Positions 37,965 through 49,940 of a stretch of 64,000 nt of DNA are shown here, one piece after another. Made by a program: the position numbers and the translations under genes. Position 1 is the stretch's first letter. The number at the start of each line of letters is the position of its first letter. Below the pieces are notes generated by a model. The model was not told the DNA's origin and ran no database searches. It saw only the letters and a list, made by a program, of their open reading frames with translations. Location of the stretch: the NCBI GenBank assembly GCA_027603945.1, contig JADIIU010000006.1:124001-188000 (forward strand). Direction: 5' to 3'. The DNA is from Terramyces sp. JEL0728. Lineage: Eukaryota > Chytridiomycota > Chytridiomycetes > Rhizophydiales > Terramycetaceae.

Positions 37965-38902
37965 ATGGATATTAGAAAAGCTTATTATTCGTCGCTTGGA
38001 GTAAAGGTAATCGAATCAAAGAAATCGGTAGAGCAGGCGTTGCAGGATAATATTTTGGTAAAGGACAAACTTTCATTCATTTGCAAATGGGTTAGAATAC
38101 CGCATGTGTATCGGAATATAGTTTGGAAAGTGTTACTAGGTGATTATTAAATAATAAGAGATGTGATGCCGCTTAATAAGCGGGCCTGGGATATGTCGAT
38201 CAAAGAGCGGAGATTACAATTTCAATTGCTGAAGGAAGCTGTGTCGGTATTAACCAACGATCCAAAAATACTAAAGAATGAAGTTTCTGCAAAAACGATG
38301 GCTCAAATGCTCTTGATCGAAATATCTCAGGATCCATTTTCAACCGAAAATTCGTTTCTAGATCCCCCACAGCATATCATTTCGATGGCATCTGCAATTC
38401 TTAATATTTACGACGACTTTGATGAGGAAGATTCATTCTGGATTCTTGTCGGATTTGTAAACAGTTTCAATATTTCCACTGCACCCGACCCAATAGTGCC
38501 GGCAATGAATATCTCGCTGCTGAAAGATAATTCGGATTTGTTGTCTCATATTATATCTCTGAATATTGATTTAGATAGGGTGACGAAGCCCTGGTTTCAG
38601 TCAATGTTTAGCAGCGTGGTTAGTTACCAATCAATCGAAAGTTTATGGGATATAATAATTGGTGGAGGGAAATCCATTATTTTTCATGCAGCCGCTGCAA
38701 TATTCAAGACTTTTAGCAAAAGGCTGATCCAAACTCAAACTCCGCAAGATTTTTATGATGTCTGTAAAGAGGTAACTCGTCCTAATTGAAGCTGGAAACC
38801 CGCATAGACTCCAACCAGGTAGTTCAGCTAGCAATAGAAAAGTGGGAAAGCCCAGAGCTGGAAAATCTGCCAAAAGACCAAAGATTTGTATCAATAAACT
38901 AA
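37965..38902 (+). CDS. TBC1D7: TBC1D7 homologue (TSC complex subunit)
   Basis: Three exons encode about 298 residues, close to human TBC1D7 (293 as I recall). Introns 38140-38160 (21 nt) and 38772-38791 (20 nt) are needed. The N-terminus matches well: RKAYYSSLGVKVIESKKSVE, then HVYRNIVWKVLL, as in human YRALVWKVLLG. Further matches are DSFWILVGFVNSFN, KPWFQSMFSSVV and SIESLWDIIIGGGK. TBC1D7 is the third subunit of the TSC1-TSC2 complex, which turns off Rheb and so restrains TORC1; its own TBC domain lacks the catalytic finger residues. Finding it implies a TSC-Rheb branch in this organism. For the first intron, only the 21-nt choice keeps frame; a 19-nt choice meets a stop. Confidence 0.85.
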
Positions 38903-38934
38903 CGGGTAAATACAGTTTATTCTAAATTCATTCA

Positions 38935-39193
38935 ATGGCTGTACTTGTCAATTTTATCCGATAGGACTCTTTGAGCAAAAACGACTTCTTCGAACCTGTA
39001 GTGGTGGGTGTGTCTGCCAAGGAAAATGTATTTAGGAATATTAGATTTCATGTTTTCGGTTTAATCGATATCGCTCTATTTATGGCCTCTGTTTGTAGCA
39101 CAATCACCGCACTAGTGCATAGACTTCATGCGCGAGCTGGCCAAATTGGTCGGTATTTCCTTTTTTGACCGACAACAAAAGTATTCCTCTTGA
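38935..39193 (+). CDS. Possible small helical protein, uncertain gene model
   Basis: Starting at ATG 38935 and removing two putative introns, 38941-38964 (24 nt) and 39091-39115 (25 nt), gives 69 residues: a short N-terminus, a conserved-looking block (KENVFRNIRFHVFGLIDIALFMAS), then CIDFMRELAKLVGISFFD. The model is weak: both introns are longer than every other intron in the window, and neither has a clear YTRAY branch word. I recognise no family. The stretch could also be non-coding 3' flank of TBC1D7. Confidence 0.3.
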
Positions 39194-39374
39194 AGGTATC
39201 TATATCTCTGCAATTACCTCTGCCAGCACTTGGCTGCAGTGCGTTCAAGTCTCAGATGGCCATCTTTAAAGATTCGCATTCTGTGGAGCTGTGCAGTACA
39301 ATGTAAAGTGACCGCTCTGCGATCAGAAATTAACCTCCGCGAAACACAAACGAAAACGTACAGTGAACAGTAGT

Positions 39375-41453
39375 TTATTCAATTTGAGGAGTGTACGAGA
39401 ATACAGCCTTGTCCTGATACGATTTATGCATCTTTGCACAATTCAATGAACAAAAAGAGTAATTCAACGAATTCCTGGTAACAGTGGAAGTGATTTCGAA
39501 GGCTCGAACATGGCTTTCAAAGCACGACTTTCTGCATTGATGGCATGGGACTGATGAAAGTACTTCTGCTCTCATATGATAACTTAATAGGTGCTTATCA
39601 ATTGCGTATGCCAAATATGAGCGATACTTCTCATAAGCTTTTAAACTATCCTCTGCGACGTCGTAACTTTCTAATTTTTCTAGAAAACTGTTGGTTACAA
39701 TGGTTTTGGTAATCTCCCGTAATGTTGGCAAAATCTTTGGAACCATGTAAATCGTCTTGTTTTCGCCGCATTTGGTGAATTTTGTAAATATCTTGTTAGC
39801 GAGAAAGTACATAGTAAATAATGAACCACAAGTCGCTTTGTTCTTTTACTCTGATTGAAGCTTCGAAAATGCATTGAATCCCCCCTAGGTCTATTATTTT
39901 TTCTCTGCATTTTTCTGAGATTATATCGAGATTACCACATTCAGAAAGATTCAATAGCGCGACTGACCCAAATAGTTGTAGCAACAAAGGCTTTGAACAT
40001 TGAATTTTGGAATTTGCCCTCGAATACAGTACTGGTTCTGGTGTTTGGCGATCCTCGATTTCTTCACTGTTTTCTCCTTTAGAGTAAGCCCTGCGCATTG
40101 CGTTGATAATCAATTGAAGCCCGTCATTGCTGAATACGGTTTGCCTGTGGACACCTTGATTAATAGCCACCGTACTACTTTTCATCACGATAGAGCCGAT
40201 AGCAAACAGAGCCGTAGTCTGCAATGATTCTTGTTCGGGGAATTTTTTCATTAAATTCAGTATCAATTCCACACCATTCTGTTTTGAAACAATACCCTCA
40301 TCTACTTGCTCTCTGTTTGCAAAGAACATGTGTGCTAGAGCAAAACATGCGGTAATTTGGAACGATGGATGGTCGCTAAACTTTTTCATTACACTAAAGA
40401 TGAGAGATAATAATTCATTCTTGTAGCTTGTAATGTTCATTCCAGAGTTAGCCAACGACCCCAATGCGTGCCAGCAAGCTTGGTCAATATAGTGTTACCA
40501 GACGCCAAATCGACATTTTGGTGGTGATTGGTCAAACTCTTGATTGACAGTCCAAGGAAATCTTCTCTGTCCAGAATATGTAAACACGTTTTTCCTAAAC
40601 TCGAAAATGCATGGAATGCTTGGATTTGCAGGTCTACGTGTTTCAAGTGTAGCCTCATTGCCTTCAAAATCAGCATGCATCCGTTATTTTCAATAATATA
40701 TTTGGCGTTTACTTTATGGCAGGCCAGATTCGCAAGGGTTGCGCATATCTCTGCTTGGACTGCCGGATCTTTCATAAACTACTGTTAGGGACAAATACTT
40801 TTGACATATTGTCTAGTACGTATTTGATACATCCAATGTCCAACATGATCTCGCGATTTCCTTCGATTGAGGCCAAATTTGCCAAACACGCTGAACAGTT
40901 GATTTGTAACTGCATGCTGAATGGAAAAGCCTTCATTGCTTGCATTATCAGCTGAATTCCGCCTTTTTCTCCAATTCTAGTTGCGAATTCATCCAATCTG
41001 GAAAAGATACGTACCAGTTGCATCACAGTAACCACTTTGTTTTCAATCTGGGTTAGAATTTTGGTACTTCATCTTTTGTGAAATTCGAATACAAGTTGAT
41101 TAGCGTCCAGGAAAAATGCTGAAGATGGGCAAAGATCAAGTCTGTGGTTTCAATATATTCCTTGAATTGCTTCTCGTATTGAATATCTAGAGTCAATTAC
41201 AAATACAATTCTTCACGTTGATAAAATACAATAGAAAAAGGTTGAGATACTGCGACGATTCATCTTCAACTGTAATTTGTGGAATACAATCACTCTCAAT
41301 CTTCATAACACGAGATATATGAGTCTGCAAAACTCTCAAGTCCATTGGGAGCAATTCCGAGGGTATTTTTTGACTTGATAGTGAACTCCGTCTGCTGCAG
41401 CTGCCATTTTCCATTATTGACGCCGGAAAGCAATCTTCTTTTATTGTATTCAT
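39375..41453 (-). CDS. Armadillo-repeat protein with C-terminal Cys-rich motif
   Basis: Six exons give about 659 residues; introns are 41187-41206, 41048-41067, 40779-40798, 40479-40498 and 39792-39810 (20, 20, 20, 20 and 19 nt). The core is a row of ARM-type repeats, for example GGIQLIMQAMKAFPFSMQLQ, NCSACLANLASIEGNREIML, ACWHALGSLANSGMN and ITACFALAHMFFANREQ. The C-terminal 100 residues hold C-x2-C-x3-C ... C-x3-C-x3-H (PCHQCRKSC ... FCSLNCAKMH), suggestive of a zinc site related to but not matching MYND. ARM proteins of this kind are scaffolds. The fourth intron is decided by repeat continuity: splicing 40479-40498 restores DLAS|ACWHALGSLANS. I cannot name an orthologue. Confidence 0.78.
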
Positions 41454-41653
41454 CTGCAGAGATAACTTGGTGACGTCGCCAGTTTAATACGCGAACAAAA
41501 TAAATAAACTACTGGTCCACCATCGCAGCACCACAATAATAGTTTGGGAGTGTGGCCGACACCATCAAAAACCAAGGGCAGTAAGGTGTATTGGAAGGCT
41601 GATGTATTCCCTCCGCCTCTGAATTTTTTCAAACCCAAAGTTTCCCATACAAA

Positions 41654-43920
41654 ATGGATTACCACAAAGTCAACGAAATACATGATATGGAACTGAGAAC
41701 GTTAAAGAAATCCGGAACTTCCTACATACAGATAGATCAGGATAATGACGATGATACGATCACAGTTGAAGACCAGAATCCTTGGACTGCCTCGGTTGTT
41801 CCAACTGCAGATGATCCCAACACACTCGCACTCACTTTCCGAGTATTATTTTTTGGTTGATAGTCGTTAATGTAGGTGTACTGTGGTGTATATGCCTTGG
41901 ATTCATCAACACACTCTTCAGTTTTAGAAAGAATCCTTTCAGAGTGCCTCCAACGGTAGTTACGCTGTTATCGTATCCAATGGGTGTATTTATGGAAGTA
42001 GTGCTGCCAGAAAATACGATATTTAATCCTGGACCATTCACTATCAAAGAGCATGTGTTGATTGTATTGATGGCTGTTGCTGGAGGGTCGAACCCATACG
42101 GTGTCGATAATGTAGTTGCTCAGTACGCAGATCACTTATTGGACGATAAGAATGTAACTTTTCTGAATTCGTTGGCATGGGTACTTTCATCCCAGATGAT
42201 CGGATTAGGAGTTACCGGTATTTGTAGGAGATTTCTGGTGAAACCGAGCGCTATGCTGTGGCCGAAAATCCTGCCAGAAATCGCACTGTATACCTCCTTT
42301 CACGATTCTGTAGATAAAGACGTATCTCAGTACAAGATGTCCAGATATACGTTCTTTTGGATGTTTTTTGCAATAGTATTTGTATATCAGTGGCTACCGG
42401 GGTATTTCATTACATCGCTGGGACTTGTATCGGTCTTATGTCTGTTTTCAACGAATCGGACAATTAGGCTACTTGGATCTGGGGATAGTTTTGAAGGGCC
42501 AGGAATTCTATCTTTATCATTTGATTGGACTGTTATTGCCCATTTGGAGCCGCTAACTACTCCTTTTTGGGCTTCGATGAATTTGTTTGTAAAGTCCGTA
42601 TTTTGGCTGTGGATCGCTGTCCCTTTAGTCTATTACTGGAATCCTTACAATTCTCCGAAATTGCAAGCAAAGTATGGCTACGGGAATGCTACTGTTACAA
42701 CAGACCCAGTCCCTGTTATAAACAGTAACCGCCTTTACGATTCAAACGGGCTGGAAATTTCACCAATCAACTTTGTAACTGGAGCGCATAGTGTCGAGAA
42801 TTCGAATGGTCCGTTTTACATGTCTGCATCGTTTGTAATAATCTATATTTGTCATTTCATGAACATTACAGCCATTATTTCCCATGTCTTCCTATGGCAC
42901 GGAAGTGATATATACCGACAGACCAAAGAAGCTTTTTCTAATGTAAAATCCAAGGATTTTCACGATATCCACAACAAACTGATGGATGTGTATCTTGACA
43001 TCTCCGATTGGATGTATCTGGCATGGTTTGCCGTTTTCGCAGTGATCCAAGTACTGGTTTGTTCCTACACCCCATTCCATATGCCGGTTTGGGCTACTAT
43101 TCTATCCATTACCATTGGAGTTATCATGACCGTTCCAGTAGGCATTATTCAAGCGATATCAGGGGCTCATATGGGAATCAATGTACTGACTGAATTGGTA
43201 GTAGGGTTCATTTTGCCTGGACAAATTGTTCCAGTAATGACGTTTAAATCACTCGGATATAATGTAATGCTTCAAGCTTTATTCTTGACAAAAGATCTGA
43301 AAATTGGACATTACTTGCATATTTCACCAATTTCAATTGTCTTGACGCAACTTTTAGGGATCGTACTTGGGTCATTTTCCAGTACAGCTTGTGCATTTTT
43401 TGTAATGGAAACCATGAAGAGTTTAATCTCTGATCCAAATAACGAATGGGGAGCAACTGCTTACACCACATTTGTTACTGCTGGAGGAATCTGGGGTGCT
43501 ATAGGTCCAGCGAGATTCTTTGGTCCGAGTTCGCCATATTTTTCACTGTTGCTTGGATTCCCAATTGGTTTGGTTCTGCCGTTTATTCCGTGGTACATGA
43601 ACAAGATTCTGCCAAAGAAATTCTGGAAGCACATCAATGTCCCATTGCTTACTATTGGGTTTCATGCTGGATCCAACCAAGCTACTGTGGTTGTTCCATT
43701 CCTTATATCTTATATTTTCAATGTCGTTGTATTTAAATATCGCCGACAATGGTGGGACAAGTATAATTTCATTCTTGCATGTGCACTGGACTCTGGAGTA
43801 GCTGTTGCTAGTTTAATCATCATATTCTGGGAGCAAGTGGGAAGTTCAGGAAGACCGGCCCCAAGTATTTTGACCCCTGAATCATCTCTGGACTTTTACT
43901 GCTTAGAAAAACCATATTAG
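41654..43920 (+). CDS. OPT-family oligopeptide transporter 1
   Basis: Two exons encode about 748 residues; the single intron is 41856-41875 (20 nt), placed in the first membrane segment (LTFRVLFFG|VLWCICLGF). It is a proton-coupled importer of small peptides or glutathione/siderophore-type substrates in the plasma membrane. Family motifs are SYPMGVFMEVVLP, NPGPFTIKEHVLI, a paired AGGSNPYGVDN, LGYNVMLQALFLTKDLKIGHY and GGIWGAIGPARFFG. It has 14-16 hydrophobic segments. It is clearly paralogous to the gene at 53429-55793 but its codon use is much less biased, and the C-termini differ. The gene starts 200 bp from the divergent ARM-repeat gene. Confidence 0.93.
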
Positions 43921-43941
43921 TATATCATTTCAATAAATTTA

Positions 43942-45002
43942 TTAAGCAGCAACTCCATATCCTTGTTCTTTCCAATACTCGGCGGTTCTTTTGAAACCTT
44001 CGTCAAGTGATACCAAAGGCTTGTAACCCAACAATTTCTTTGCCTTTGAAATATCATAGTATCTATTTGCATCCATGAACTTTACTCTGAATCTGGTAAG
44101 CGTGGGATGGAGAGTAGCAAACGGCTGTGCAATCCATGTAAGGAAATCATTAAAAGCTCCAACAGCAAAAGCAACAGAATTTGGCAGTCTAATCCTTTGC
44201 GTATTTCGGTATCCTAATTCATGTAATAATCTCTTTGGATAATCCCAAAAGAATATTGGCTGGTCGTTTGTAATATAGAATGCCTGGATTAACAAAATAT
44301 ACTTCTCCGTCGATTCCGCTTTGCCATTGAATCCTGTCAGCCGCCAAGATGTGCGCATAAGCTACATTGTCCACGTATGTAACATCAAACAAGTTTTGGT
44401 TGTTACCCACCATCAACCTCCATTGGCCTTGTTAACAATAAATTACCTTTCTTGCCAGACTCAGCAACTGCAAAACTCCCCTGGGCGTCTTTAGGTCCGA
44501 AAATCCCACTTGGCCTGATGGAACAAGTCAGCAAGTGTTCACAATTGGCTTTCAAAACTTCCGTTTCAGCAAGTGCTTTGGACTCGTTGTATGCGTCCAT
44601 ATGAACTTTACAGTGCGGTACAGTTTCATCAGCGTTAACCAAATGATTTCCATTAAAAGTGACACTAGCTGAAGAGGTAAAGATTAGTTTGGTGACATTT
44701 TGTTCCAGACATGCATCGATTACATTTCGTGTTCCTTCAACATTTACCTTGAAATACAGCGAGGCTGCTTTTCCATGAATCGGCGATGCTGTATGAATTA
44801 CAACAGTCTTGTTTTTGCAGGCGTCGCTAACTTGTACAGGATCGGTGATATCTCCTTGAATTGTTTCTTCCAAACGCGGATCTGCACCGTTAATTCGCAA
44901 ATCAAAAATTGAGACTGTATTCCCTCGATCTAATAACTGAGTGCACAGTGCTTGGCCTAGAAACCCGCATCCTCCAATAACGAGATAGTGATCCTTGACC
45001 AT
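43942..45002 (-). CDS. ERG26: Sterol-4-alpha-carboxylate 3-dehydrogenase (NSDHL/ERG26)
   Basis: Three exons give about 340 residues. Introns are 44428-44446 (19 nt) and 44284-44302 (19 nt). The protein is an extended short-chain dehydrogenase: nucleotide loop GGCGFLGQAL near the start, FTSSASVTFNG, then the catalytic Y-x3-K (AYNESKALAE), then RPSGIFGP. After the first intron the conserved GNNQNLFDVTYVDNVAYAHI follows, typical of ERG26/NSDHL. The second intron joins DGE to AFYITNDQPIFFW, as in yeast GETFFITNDTPTYFW. It oxidises and decarboxylates C4-carboxysterols in C4-demethylation at the ER. No membrane anchor is obvious. The stop lies 21 bp from the OPT1 stop. Confidence 0.9.
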
Positions 45003-45484
45003 TTTTTCAAAAGTTAAATTACTCGTGCCACAGAGCTTGTAATTTAATCCCTCGCTTTAGTTTATATGGACAAAGTTGCTCAACTGCTATAATGATTCCG
45101 ATCAAAGTATAAGCTCCTTTCCAATACCAGGTGCTCCAAGGATCTTAATTTGGCAGTTTGTGCGAATTAACGGGATGCGGCTAGAGATAATATTGCACTT
45201 GTATAATCAAGCCTACTGGGTCGACCAATTGAGATTCAATCTGAATTCCAACACTCATTATAAAAGCTACAATCTTTATTTGATGATCCAGGCATAATTT
45301 GGCAAAAACAAAATGTTTAACATCCAAGGACCTATTGTTTGCCCATAGCAATCACATTACCATCATCCACCTTCCAGTTTCTTTGGTTCCACGTGATTCA
45401 CAATTCCATGTGCCAATTAGAAAATCAAAAAAAACTTTTGAATCCAACATTCCCAAGGTATAAAAATATTAATTCAAAGCAATA
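45003..45484. other. Divergent intergenic region between ERG26 and the AGC carrier
   Basis: About 480 bp. Apart from the TATA-like element near its right end I see no gene. A 73-codon frame at 45076-45297 has no ATG near its start and no family resemblance, and I could not extend it by plausible short introns. Confidence 0.5.
45458..45467 (+). promoter_or_regulatory. TATA-like element upstream of the AGC carrier
   Basis: GGTATAAAAA lies about 18-27 bp before the ATG at 45485. The same ten bases occur upstream of the chitin-binding gene (51921-51930, minus strand) at almost the same distance from its ATG. This supports a real core-promoter element and very short 5' leaders. Confidence 0.5.
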
Positions 45485-47404
45485 ATGAAATTCCTTGACT
45501 CTATTCTAGGAAAAACTCAGTCTGCAAAGAACGTGTTTGAAAAATTCGCCTCTAATTCAAATGGTGAACATGCAATGACTCTTGCTGATTTCTCAAAAAG
45601 CATCGATTTGACCAAACTCAAATTAAACAACGAATCTAGCGTTGAATTGCTGTTTAAGGCGGCCGATATCAATTCTACTGGACAGTTATCTCTCAATGAT
45701 TTCACAGATTTTTATTTGGTACTGGAATCATCAGATGCTGAATATCAAATTTTGTCCAGATTAGTTGGAAAAACGGGTGTTACTAACTTGACCACTGATC
45801 AAATCAAGCAATTCTTTGGGAAATCCTCACTGGGTGTAGATTTTAACAGCGACGCGATTAAATTGGCTTTGGGACAAGGCAGCAAGCCTGTTTCTGTCCA
45901 TGAATTCTCTGAATTTGTAAAAATACTGCGCCAAGAACGTTTAAAGGCTTACTTTAAGAAGCACGATGTAAAACAAACTGGAATAATTCCTTCTGATTTG
46001 GCATTGAACCTTCTCACTACTTGGGGTGGTTACAAACCAACTTCTACTATTGCAAACAACTTCAAAGCAGCCAGCACGTCCGTAACTTTTGTTGAATTGG
46101 TGGCTTTAAACCAAGTATTATCCCGTTTAGACACTGTCAAGCATTTGATTGGCGATATGAATGACAAAGGAATCACTGTCACTGTGGAATCGTTCTCTAT
46201 TTCAGCCAAAAACTATTTGAACTATGATTCATTTACACCATTAGAAATCGATGTATTGTTCAGATTGGTTGGGTCAAATAGAGATGCTTCAGTTGCCTTT
46301 GCCCCACTATTCAACCCATCCTATGAGCCTTCTGGCGATGCTCACCACGTTGTGCGTCTCTCTGCAGCAATGGAAGTTGCAAAGAGTGTCTATAACTTTG
46401 CTCTTGGGTCTATTGCTGGTGCTATTGGTGCAGCGGCTGTATATCCTATCGATTTGGTGAAAACTAGAATGCAGAATCAAAGGTCGTCTGTTGTTGGACA
46501 AGTCTTGTACAAGAATGGAATTGATTGCTTCAAAAAGGTAGTTAAAATGGAGGGTGTTGCCGGATTATACTCTGGATTAATCCCTCAATTGGTTGGTGTT
46601 GCTCCAGAAAAGGCAATTAAACTGACCATGAACGATTTGGTTAGAAGTAGACTAAAGGACGACAATGGAAAAACCCCTCTATGGGCCGAAATCCTGGCTG
46701 GCATGACTGCCGGTGGATCCCAAGTCTTGTTTACTAATCCTTTGGAAATTGTAAAGATTAGATTACAAGGTACTTTTTATTAATTATTAGTTCAGGGTGA
46801 AGTTGCGAAAGCCGGAATTGAAGGAGCAGCTGCTAGAATGTCTGCTATCGGAATTGTTCGCCAATTAGGCTTACTTGGTCTATACAAAGGAGTTGGTGCC
46901 TGTTTGCTTCGCGATATCCCATTCTCTGGTATTTTCTTCCCAGTCTATGCACATATCAAGAGAGATTTGTTCCGAGAAGGTGTTGATGGGCACAAATTGA
47001 CGATTCCTGAAGTAGATCCGGACTAACCCTAGTTATTGGCTTCAGGCGCTATTGCTGGCATGCCAGCTGCGTATCTTGTTACTCCTGCAGATGTTATTAA
47101 AACCCGTCTTCAAGTCCAAGCAAGACAAGGACAAACTACATATCATGGTATAACGGACGCATTCTACAAAATAATGAAGGAAGAAGGCCCAAAAGCGTTC
47201 TTCAAAGGTGGTGTTGCCCGTATTCTTCGTAGTTCACCTCAGTTCGGGGTCACATTAGCATCCTATGAAGTACTACAGAAATATTTGGCAGTTGACTTTG
47301 GGGACAATCCCATCCAAACCTCGAATGGTCCTGTCAAGCTAACTAATGCAGAAATCGGTACTCGTAACTCTCTACGATTGCTTGGTGAATTATCTCTAAG
47401 ATAA
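45485..47404 (+). CDS. Mitochondrial Ca-regulated aspartate/glutamate carrier (aralar/citrin type)
   Basis: Three exons give about 625 residues; introns are 46770-46790 (21 nt) and 47012-47032 (21 nt). The N-terminal 300 residues are an EF-hand-like regulatory region ([25 protein letters not shown]), and then three mitochondrial-carrier repeats follow. The signature P-x-D/E-x-[VI]-[KR] occurs three times: [22 protein letters not shown] and [11 protein letters not shown]. This is the layout of SLC25A12/13 (yeast Agc1), which exchanges aspartate and glutamate across the inner membrane for the malate-aspartate shuttle. Canonical Ca-binding loops look weak, so calcium control may be reduced. The first intron is fixed by restoring [19 protein letters not shown]-like element lies just upstream. 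Confidence 0.92.
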
Positions 47405-47492
47405 ATTAAAATTCATATTAAAACTCTGATCTCATAATTACAGATTCTAATTTATTCTTTACTTGCATGGACCGTTTGCGAATAGTCTACAA

Positions 47493-48287
47493 TCAGATGG
47501 TGATTGTCATTCTGGTGTATTTTATGGATTCGTCCACTTTTCCATCCGTCACAAATACTTTGTTGAAGCATCGATGGCACCACATGCATCCATCGTAGCA
47601 TTCGGCGCTATTAAAAACACTAAACTTTGGATCCCCATATCTACAAGCCGCACAAGTAGGTCGGAGCAACTTTTCCTGAAATATGGCACTGGGATAATCT
47701 TGAATATATTTTGGATCCACGAATGGACGCAACAGCCTTACTTGATTGATTTGAAATGTATGTTTACAGCTACCTTGATGTACCAACACGTATGATTCAT
47801 CTAATCGCACTGATAAATCTAGCAGTTTGGTATCCATTGAAAAGTACTCTAGTTCTGCTGCTTGTCCTATCCGCGACTGATTCCTTTCCCATTCCTTGAA
47901 CTTTTTAAGCGTAGATTCTTGGTCAGTGTATACACGGTTATCAATTACAATATATTCCGACAAGTTGCCTTCGTGTTCCAATATTGTATAATTTGCCATA
48001 CAAATTAGTCCCGAAATGACATCTTGTAATGTTTGTGTGCCAAGGAACTTATACTTTCCAAACAATTCGCCGTCAGCAAGGAATGACATTTCCAGCACAA
48101 TTTCAAGCGATTCAATGTAGTCCTTCCCAGCAGGTTTCTTTGGGATGATTTTGGTAATATCGTAGAGTGTGGTTTCTTGCGGTACAGATTCGATATCCAG
48201 TAATTTTGGCTCTGGATGTTTTACATAATATTCAGAAAGATCCGTCGCATTAAGTTGCTCCAAGAATGACCTGGGACGGAATTTCAT
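47493..48287 (-). CDS. SNAPC3: SNAPC3 / SNAP50 homologue, snRNA promoter factor subunit
   Basis: A single exon of about 264 residues begins at ATG 48287 (12 bp inside a longer frame that starts with TTG). The C-terminal half matches the SNAP50 zinc domain: VLVHQGSCKHTFQINQVRLL, then YIQDYPSAIFQEKLLRPTCAAC and DGCMWCHRCFNKVF. That gives a Cys/His cluster as in SNAPC3 (HQG.C.H ... C..C ... C..C). In animals and plants this subunit helps SNAPc recognise the proximal sequence element of snRNA genes. It is shorter than the human protein (411 as I recall). The start codon lies 21 bp from the start of the divergent glutathione synthetase gene. Confidence 0.85.
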   Translation of the reverse strand: MKFRPRSFLEQLNATDLSEYYVKHPEPKLLDIESVPQETTLYDITKIIPKKPAGKDYIESLEIVLEMSFLADGELFGKYKFLGTQTLQDVISGLICMANYTILEHEGNLSEYIVIDNRVYTDQESTLKKFKEWERNQSRIGQAAELEYFSMDTKLLDLSVRLDESYVLVHQGSCKHTFQINQVRLLRPFVDPKYIQDYPSAIFQEKLLRPTCAACRYGDPKFSVFNSAECYDGCMWCHRCFNKVFVTDGKVDESIKYTRMTITI

Positions 48288-48308
48288 TGAATTTTTCAAT
48301 TCAAGAAA

Positions 48309-49806
48309 ATGTTTGGAGTTTGGCCGCCTAATTTACCAGAGGAAAAACAACAAGAGCTATTGAAATTAGCAATTGACTGGGCTACTGCGAATGGACTGAT
48401 TGTGAGATCAGCTGGGACAGAGATGGCAGTTCATGCTCCCTTTGCACTATTTCCTTCCCCATTTCCTAAACAAGGGTACGAATTAGCACATAAAATACAG
48501 CCGCTTTTCAATATTCTCGTAGATAGAGTGGCAAAGGACAAAGAGTTTCTGGATTCTATAATGAAGAGGTTCGAATAGCTAATGTAGTTTGTCGGAATCT
48601 GATGAATTTACTCGGCGTGTTTACGATATTTACAAGGCCAAACCATCAAAGCAAACCATATGGATGGGAATTCATAGATCTGACTACTTGGTCCATTTTG
48701 ACAAGCAACCAATGATCAAGCAGGTGGAGTTGAACACCATTGCGTCTTCTTTTTCTTCATTGTCGAGTAAAACTGACCTGCTCCATCGGTATCTGGCAAA
48801 TAGAACTGATTTCTTTAATGAATTCGCACCGGAACATTTGGATATCAAAACAACCGCGTTCCCAAAGAATGAATCCGGAGCGGCAATCGCCAATGGACTA
48901 GCCAAAGCGCATTTCTTGTACGGTTCCCCAAGGTAAGCTTCATTAATGTAGCGCAAAAGTATTAATGGTTGTCCAGCCAAATGAAAACAATATTTTTGAT
49001 CAAAGGTGGATCGAACAAGAACTATTCACAACGTAAGTAATAATTAATCCAGCCACGGTGTCAAAATGATTAGAAGATCGCTGTATGAAATCAGTCAACA
49101 GGCTACACTTGAAGGTCCTAAGAATCGTCTTCATATTGGGTCTGACGAAATCGCAGTTACATACTTTAGAGCTGGATATGCACCTGGTGATTATCCAACG
49201 GAATATGAATGGGACGGTAGATCTCTAATTGAAGAATCATACTCCATTAAATGCCCTAATGCTGCATACCATTTAGTTGGAAGTAAAAAGATGCAGCAAG
49301 TATTAGCTATGCCAGATATGCTTGAAAAGTAATATTTGTATAACAGCAGGTTTATGACTAAGGAACATTCAAGTTTACTGAGAACTTCGTTTACTGGGCT
49401 GTATCCGCTAGATTCCAGTCCAGAAGGAATCCAGGCTTACGAGAATGCCCTCAAAAACCCGTCCAAATATGTATTGAAGCCGCAAAGGGAGGGAGGCGGT
49501 AACAACTACTATGGTCAAGATATTGTCGACCAACTTTCAAAAATGTCTCCAAAGGAACGCAGCGGTTTCATTCTTATGGATTTGATTAAACCTCCTCCAT
49601 TAAAGAACTCTCTCGTCAGACGTGGCCAGTTGACCGAAGCAGACGTTATCAGCGAGCTGGGCATTTATGGAATTTGGATAGGCGACTGTGATGTGTGCCT
49701 TGTAAACACCAGTGGTGGACATTTGTTACGAACAAAGAGCAGTAGTTCTAATGAAGGTGGAGTAGCAGCTGGCTTTGCTGTCCTTGACTCTCCATTTTTA
49801 ATATAA
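48309..49806 (+). CDS. GSH2: Glutathione synthetase (eukaryotic type)
   Basis: Five exons give about 472 residues, as in the human enzyme (474). Introns: 48569-48587, 48933-48951, 49033-49052 and 49329-49349 (19, 19, 20 and 21 nt). It joins gamma-glutamylcysteine and glycine using ATP. Typical sequence: AVHAPFALFPSPFP near the start, HFDKQPMIKQVELNTIASSF, EYEWDGRSLIEESYSIKCP, FTGLYPLD, the glycine-rich ATP loop KPQREGGGNNYYG, and the terminal GGHLLRTKSSS..EGGVAAGFAVLDSP, which closely matches the family C-terminus. The short third exon (48952-49032) is 81 nt. Cytosolic. Together with the PRXL2 pair and the peptide transporters it forms a local thiol/peptide group, which may be coincidence. 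Confidence 0.95.
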
Positions 49807-49940
49807 TCATTCCCAGCTAATATTGTCTTTTGATTTCCGGCGAGTGTGCTGAACAGTTTAGCATTGAGTCGCTTTGGTTCAGTAGTTAGACACTTTTGAA
49901 TTATCTCTTTTTTCACTAAATTATCTTGAGAAATTTCGGA

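Noticed and set aside
45076..45297. 73-codon plus-strand ORF between ERG26 and the AGC carrier
   Set aside because: No ATG start, no family resemblance, and no mini-intron combination joins it to an upstream ATG.
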